Assembly (NCBI GenBank): GCA_005784505.1
Contig: VCAZ01000037.1
Span: forward strand, 1,517,856-1,581,855
Source of the DNA: Bagarius yarrelli
Lineage: Eukaryota > Chordata > Actinopteri > Siluriformes > Sisoridae
Reading direction: 5' to 3'
DNA: 64,000 nucleotides
Shown here: positions 59,943 through 64,000 of the stretch, one piece after another
Numbering within the stretch: the first letter of the stretch is position 1
Layout: each line of letters starts with the position of its first letter
Notes under the pieces: generated by a model
Seen by the model: the letters and a program-made list of their open reading frames with translations, nothing else
The model's database searches: none
Told to the model about the DNA's origin: nothing
Program-made: the position numbers and the translations under genes

Positions 59943-60135
59943 ATGATGACGTGGATCTGGAGGCGCTGGTGAACGATATGAACTCGTCGTTTGAGAGTCT
60001 GTACCCTAAGGGCAGTGTGCAGTGCGAATCGGTTCCCCTGTTACACAACGGTCAGCACACACACGCCCACACACAGCCTATCTCCATGCACCAGAGACTG
60101 CGCCGCTCCCAGCCCATGCACATCCTCGCTGTCAG
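59943..60135 (+). CDS. grb10: grb10 third coding exon
   Basis: Acceptor tctctttctcag (AG 59941-59942) and donor gtcag|gtagga bound 193 bases. The first two bases complete the phase-1 codon from 49664, and two bases carry over. It encodes [20 protein letters not shown], then SVPLLHNGQ, a His/Thr-rich insert and LRRSQPMHILAVR. Mammalian GRB10 has [29 protein letters not shown] and RSQPVHILAVR at the same place, so the identification is firm. The His-Thr insert (HTHAHTQ) is encoded by a CA-rich stretch that looks like a microsatellite captured in coding sequence. Confidence 0.96.
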
Positions 60136-60319
60136 GTAGGACACACACACACACACACACACACAGTGAGTAAGTCAGAAAGAGAGAGACAGGTGTGGGT
60201 CATTTGGGTCATAAAAGAACAGTGTTTGGGTAAATTCCCTATTAAAATGTTTGCAAGTGTGTGAGACATGTTCAGGTGTTTCTGATGTGGTCTAGATGGT
60301 GAATAGGGTGTGTGTGATA

Positions 60320-61206
60320 TACACAAGTCTGGAATGGGCTACAAGACCTTCGCCAAGCAGTTTGGTGTGAAGTGACACGAATTGTTGTGAATATTTGCAA
60401 AGGGCAGAAATACAAAATAATTGTTAATATCCCTCAGTCTGGGGTTCCATGAAACATCTCACTTTGTGGAGTTTCAATGATTAGGCCAGAACTATGCTAG
60501 AGGATCTTGTCAATGATCTCAGGCAGCTGGGACCATAGTTACCAAGAAAACAATTGGTAACACTACGCTATAAAGGTCTGAAATCCTACAGCGCCCGTAA
60601 GGTCCCCCTGCACAAGAAAGCACATGTAAAGTCCCGTCCGAACTTTGCCAATGAACATCTGAATGAGTCAGAGGAGAACTGGGCGAAAGTGTTGTGTTAA
60701 GATGAGACCAAAATTAAGCTCTTTGCCATCAACTTTACTTGCCATGTTTAAGGGAGGAGGATTGCTGCATATGACGCCCAGAGCACTATCCCCATCGTCA
60801 AATATGGAGGTAAAAACATTATGCTTTGCTGTGTTTTGGACAGGACAACTTTACCGCATCAAAGGGACAATGGACTGGGTGTGAACCTGCTTCACAGGCG
60901 GCCAGACAAAGGAGTGACTCAAGAAGTACATTAAGGTCCTGGAGTGGCCTTGTCAGTGTTTAGGCCATTAATCCTATAGAAAATCTGTGGAAGGAGCAAA
61001 AGGCATGGGTTGCCAAATGTCGGCATTAAAACTATTATGACTTTAGGAGAGGATCTGTCAAATACTTATTTCACTCATTAAAATGCAAATAAATGTATAA
61101 CCTTTTTTAAAATGGGTTTTTCTGGATGCTTGTGTTGTTATTGGGTCTCTGACAGCTAGAAAAAAATCAGCAGGGGCTCAAATAATTTATTTCCCCCCTC
61201 ACTGTA
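60320..61206 (+). mobile_element. Tc1-like transposon remnant, most complete copy of its family
   Basis: The order of blocks matches a fish Tc1: 'acacaagtctggaatgggctac', 'ggtctggggttccatgaaac', 'gaggatcttgtcaatgatctc', 'gaggagaactgggcgaaagtg' (the SEENWxKV block), 'gagaccaaaattaagctctttg', 'gaaaatctgtgga' and the terminal 'cagcaggggctcaaataatt' ending near 61206. A deletion of the middle (about 60880) and stops destroy the frame. Two sister copies are at 1205-1949 and 50095-50845. Confidence 0.85.
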
Positions 61207-61335
61207 GCAGCTGATGTCCACTTAAACATCGGGGCAGCTGAGGAATTTAACAGCCCGTGGCTCTTTCCAGAACAAAATTAATCCTTTTACTCAATAAAAT
61301 GATTTTTTCCGAATGGTTTGCTATGTTACTACAAG

Positions 61336-61404
<69 letters not shown>

Positions 61405-61408
61405 AAGC
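61336..61408. repeat. CA microsatellite
   Basis: (CA)n of about 65 bases. Confidence 0.97.
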
Positions 61409-61504
61409 CCAGCTGAAACACGACATAAAATGCGCCACTGGCAACCCCAGAGTCTATCCTGTGGGTGCAAACCTTTTAGTTTTATATATTGTTTATATAA
61501 TTGT

Positions 61505-61575
61505 GTGTGGATATATATGTATGTGTGTATATATATGTGTATGTATGTATGTATGTATGTGTGTGTGTGTGTATA
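61505..61575. repeat. TATG/TG compound microsatellite
   Basis: Interrupted TATG and TG units. Confidence 0.9.
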
Positions 61576-63409
61576 AAACAGACACAGAATAAGAATATAT
61601 AGTCAAGCTCACCATCCAATCATAACCCATGTTTAACCCAGGCTTAAGGACTTTGCACACTGAAGTTTGAACTTTTAGCTCAGTTTGATATTGTTCTAGG
61701 GATACTGGACCACATTAAAAACAAGACCACCAGTTTTCATAAACTTCCGTAAATTGTGTCTGAACAGGGAGATTTAGTCTCCGGGCATTAAATCCCTCAT
61801 TCAATAGGCTACAGTCGTGGTTAACATTCTGGATTTTGGCTTTTGCTTGTACGGTGGCTCTGAATTGTAAAATACATCTGGATATCCTGTGTAAATTACC
61901 AAAGACGCGATCTTTTTGATTGTAAGACATGGTTTGCGAATAAGTCATACGGTGTGTAACCTCCTGTTGCCGAACTATTATTCTTGTGAACTAGGCATAA
62001 GGCTAAACTAAACTAAACTTTGTGGTGAAAATAATCAGCCTGATATTAGATCCAGTTGATTAGTTTTGCCTCCTTATTATAAATAAATGAAAAAAATAAA
62101 TAAATGCATTTGAATTGATAATACAATCTTCTTATGTGAGTCGATCCAAACAGTGTCATTATCTGCTACAGACCCACCCTATTAAAGAAAGACAAAATTC
62201 TGTGGCTCTTACAGATAAAGGTTTGTGGACCCCCTGCCGTAGACTTGGGAAAACTACAGTCATTGTGCTGGTCGAGGGCCTTTTTACATTTGATTATGTA
62301 GTGTCCATCTGGAAGATTTCAAGCAGCACCCACTAGATGGCAGTAGCCAACAAATCCTTTCTATCTGTTTTGTGAGTTAAAGTGAACTCTAGGAAAAAGC
62401 ATTGTTTCTTGTGGTTAAATTGCAATTGTTTATCATCCAGCTGTAAATTTACATGCTGTTTTGAGGTGTATTTGTGAGACAGACCGTTAATTTGCTGCTT
62501 CAGTTGCAATCACGGCTTCAAATAATGCTAACCTGCATCTGCACCTTCTTCACAGCGTTTATGCACCATCTGAGGACAGAGGCAGACTGGCCATCTGGCA
62601 GACAGAGCATTTTCCCGTACTTTTTGAGCCGATACATCTAATGTTTTTGTCCAATTGGCCCTTAAAACTTTATCAGCCTTTGTATTAAATTCAACATGTA
62701 TTATGATTGTGCCACCCCAAACTGGTTTCTGGTATAAGCGCCCTATATGTTTTTTTTATACTTAAGATTAATAAATGAAACCACAAACATACAACAAACT
62801 CTAAATTTGCCCTAATGTAGACTTCACGCCGCTGGAGTATGGGTTGTGCATGTGTGGGGTGGGCTGTGTGTGTGTTTGTGTGGGTTGAGTTCTTTTTAAC
62901 ATGGGTCACACAGAGGTTAGCAGTCAAAATAAGTGCAAACCTCTGTGCCACACACTTCAGAGCAGACACACTTCAGAGTGTGTGACCCTAGTTCAAAGGG
63001 TTTTAGTCCGAAACGCCCCCACATGACTGTGTGTGTGTGTGTTTTGGTATGAGATGAAAGAGAATCGTTTATAGCATACCTCATCCACATTTCCTTTACT
63101 ACCACAGACAGGCATATGCCATTACCCCTTTACTGAAATTGACAATCTGAGTGGACAGATGCAAAGTCTGTGTGTCTGTCAGGCATCAAACACACTGCAT
63201 GGTCATTGAAACAGACCGGTAGAAAGAGCACACTACTTTAATGAAGGGCTGGCACACACGGACTAAGTCTATGCCTTTTTTTGTAGAGTCTGTCATGCAC
63301 ATAAACCTCACCTTTAACATGTGAAAACGAGCCGGAATCGAACCCAGGTCGCTGGAGAACAGTAGTGCATGAGTGCTGACAACTCTTTTAGTGTAACTGA
63401 CTGGCAGAA

Positions 63410-64000
63410 ATGGGGCCTTTTTTTAAATGGGACTGACAGGTGAAGAGGCCACACCCTTCACATCCTTTTATTGGGACTGCCAAACATAGAGTTCACACCT
63501 TTTTCTAAGTGACAGGAAAGCCAGGCCCTTTTCATTGGGGCTGCCACACTGGTCAAACCCCTCTAATTTGGACTGACTGGCACAGAAGCCACACACCTTT
63601 TATAGGTACTGCCAGGCACTGTGGTCACACTGACAGGCACAGAAGCCATATGCCTGTTATTTGGATCATCAGGCACTCTGTTTAATCCCCTTTTAAATTG
63701 CACTGATGGGCACAGAGGCCATGTGCCATTTATTGGGAACATCAGGCACTCTGGTTAATCCCTTTTAAATTTCGACTGACAGGCACAGAGGTAATTTACT
63801 TTCTATTGGGACTGACAGCCACTGCTCACACCCATTTAGTTGGGACTGATCAGCACAGAGGCCAAACCTTCTTGGTACTGCCAGGCACTGTTGTTAATTT
63901 CCCTTAAAATTGGGACCAGCAAGCGTACAGGTTACACTCGGTCTATTTCGGGACTGACAGGCACTGGTTACACCCCCATTTAGTTGGGACTGATCGGCAC
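63410..64000. repeat. degenerate minisatellite with alternating subunits, continues past window
   Basis: Two subunits of about 30-35 bases alternate: A like 'gggactgacaggcacagaggccacac' and B like 'ggtactgccaggcactgtggtcacac', usually joined by T-rich or 'cccttttaaatt' spacers. About eight A-B dimers are visible, giving a higher-order period of roughly 65-75 bases. Divergence between dimers is high. Confidence 0.85.

Larger units (their letters stand above)
43647..64000 (+). other. grb10: grb10 gene, 5' coding part (continues beyond window)
   Basis: Gene-level record for growth factor receptor-bound protein 10, a cytoplasmic adaptor that binds activated insulin and IGF1 receptors and dampens their signalling (family knowledge). 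The model in the window is 5' UTR 43647-43701, CDS 43702-43752, 49571-49664 and 59943-60135, with phases 0, 1 and 2 agreeing at each junction. The joined protein (112 residues plus two bases) covers only the variable N-terminus up to the conserved QPMHILAVR. The proline-rich, RA, PH, BPS and SH2 parts lie downstream. Teleosts may carry grb10a and grb10b; I cannot tell which this is. Confidence 0.92.
60136..64000 (+). other. grb10: grb10 intron (runs off the window)
   Basis: No further grb10 exon was recognised. The intron begins with a CA run, then holds a Tc1 remnant, CA and TATG microsatellites and a long minisatellite at the window end. About 61,620-63,400 is unique-looking with nothing that I can name. 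Confidence 0.75.

Overview
The window is vertebrate, and most likely teleost, nuclear DNA. It is AT-rich and intron-dominated, with GT-AG splice sites, many decayed Tc1-like and hAT DNA transposons, non-LTR retrotransposon fragments, tRNA-derived SINEs and long dinucleotide microsatellites. There are no operons, CRISPR arrays or prokaryotic features. I recognise two protein-coding genes, both on the + strand and in tandem: the 3' half of cordon-bleu (cobl) and the 5' end of grb10. COBL and GRB10 are also tandem neighbours in mammals, so the window preserves an ancient gene pair.

Region 1 (1-20,500) is cobl. Seven coding exons can be chained with consistent intron phases: 3792-4218, 14023-14245, 15875-15978, 16173-17794, 18321-18440, 18512-18834 and 19430-19513 (stop). 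Earlier exons lie upstream of the window. The exons encode a KRAP-like basic/proline motif, Ser-rich acidic linkers and three C-terminal WH2 actin-binding units. Each WH2 unit is cut by a phase-0 intron at the same place. One intron is a 71-bp GC-AG intron. The exon carrying the third WH2 has a reading-frame break at a C7 run in a proline-coding repeat.

Region 2 (about 20,500-43,646) is the intergenic and grb10 5' region. It has no recognisable protein-coding exon. It contains Tc1, RTE-like and SINE remnants, a 600-bp purine tract, minisatellites and several unique non-repetitive blocks that may be cis-regulatory. Two CpG-rich blocks (about 25,640-25,880 and 29,100-29,660) are candidate grb10 promoters or first exons.

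Region 3 (43,647-64,000) is the start of grb10. Exon 43647-43752 carries the ATG at 43702; coding exons 49571-49664 and 59943-60135 follow, and the gene continues past the window. The encoded N-terminus matches the known Grb10 start and its conserved [12 protein letters not shown] and QPMHILAVR segments. RA, PH, BPS and SH2 domains would be encoded downstream.

COBL nucleates actin filaments through its WH2 domains. GRB10 is an adaptor that binds activated insulin and IGF receptors. They are neighbours but not a pathway. I found no convincing new biological system. The most checkable oddities are the cobl frame break, the GC-AG intron, the WH2 exon architecture, the candidate alternative promoters and the nested transposons.
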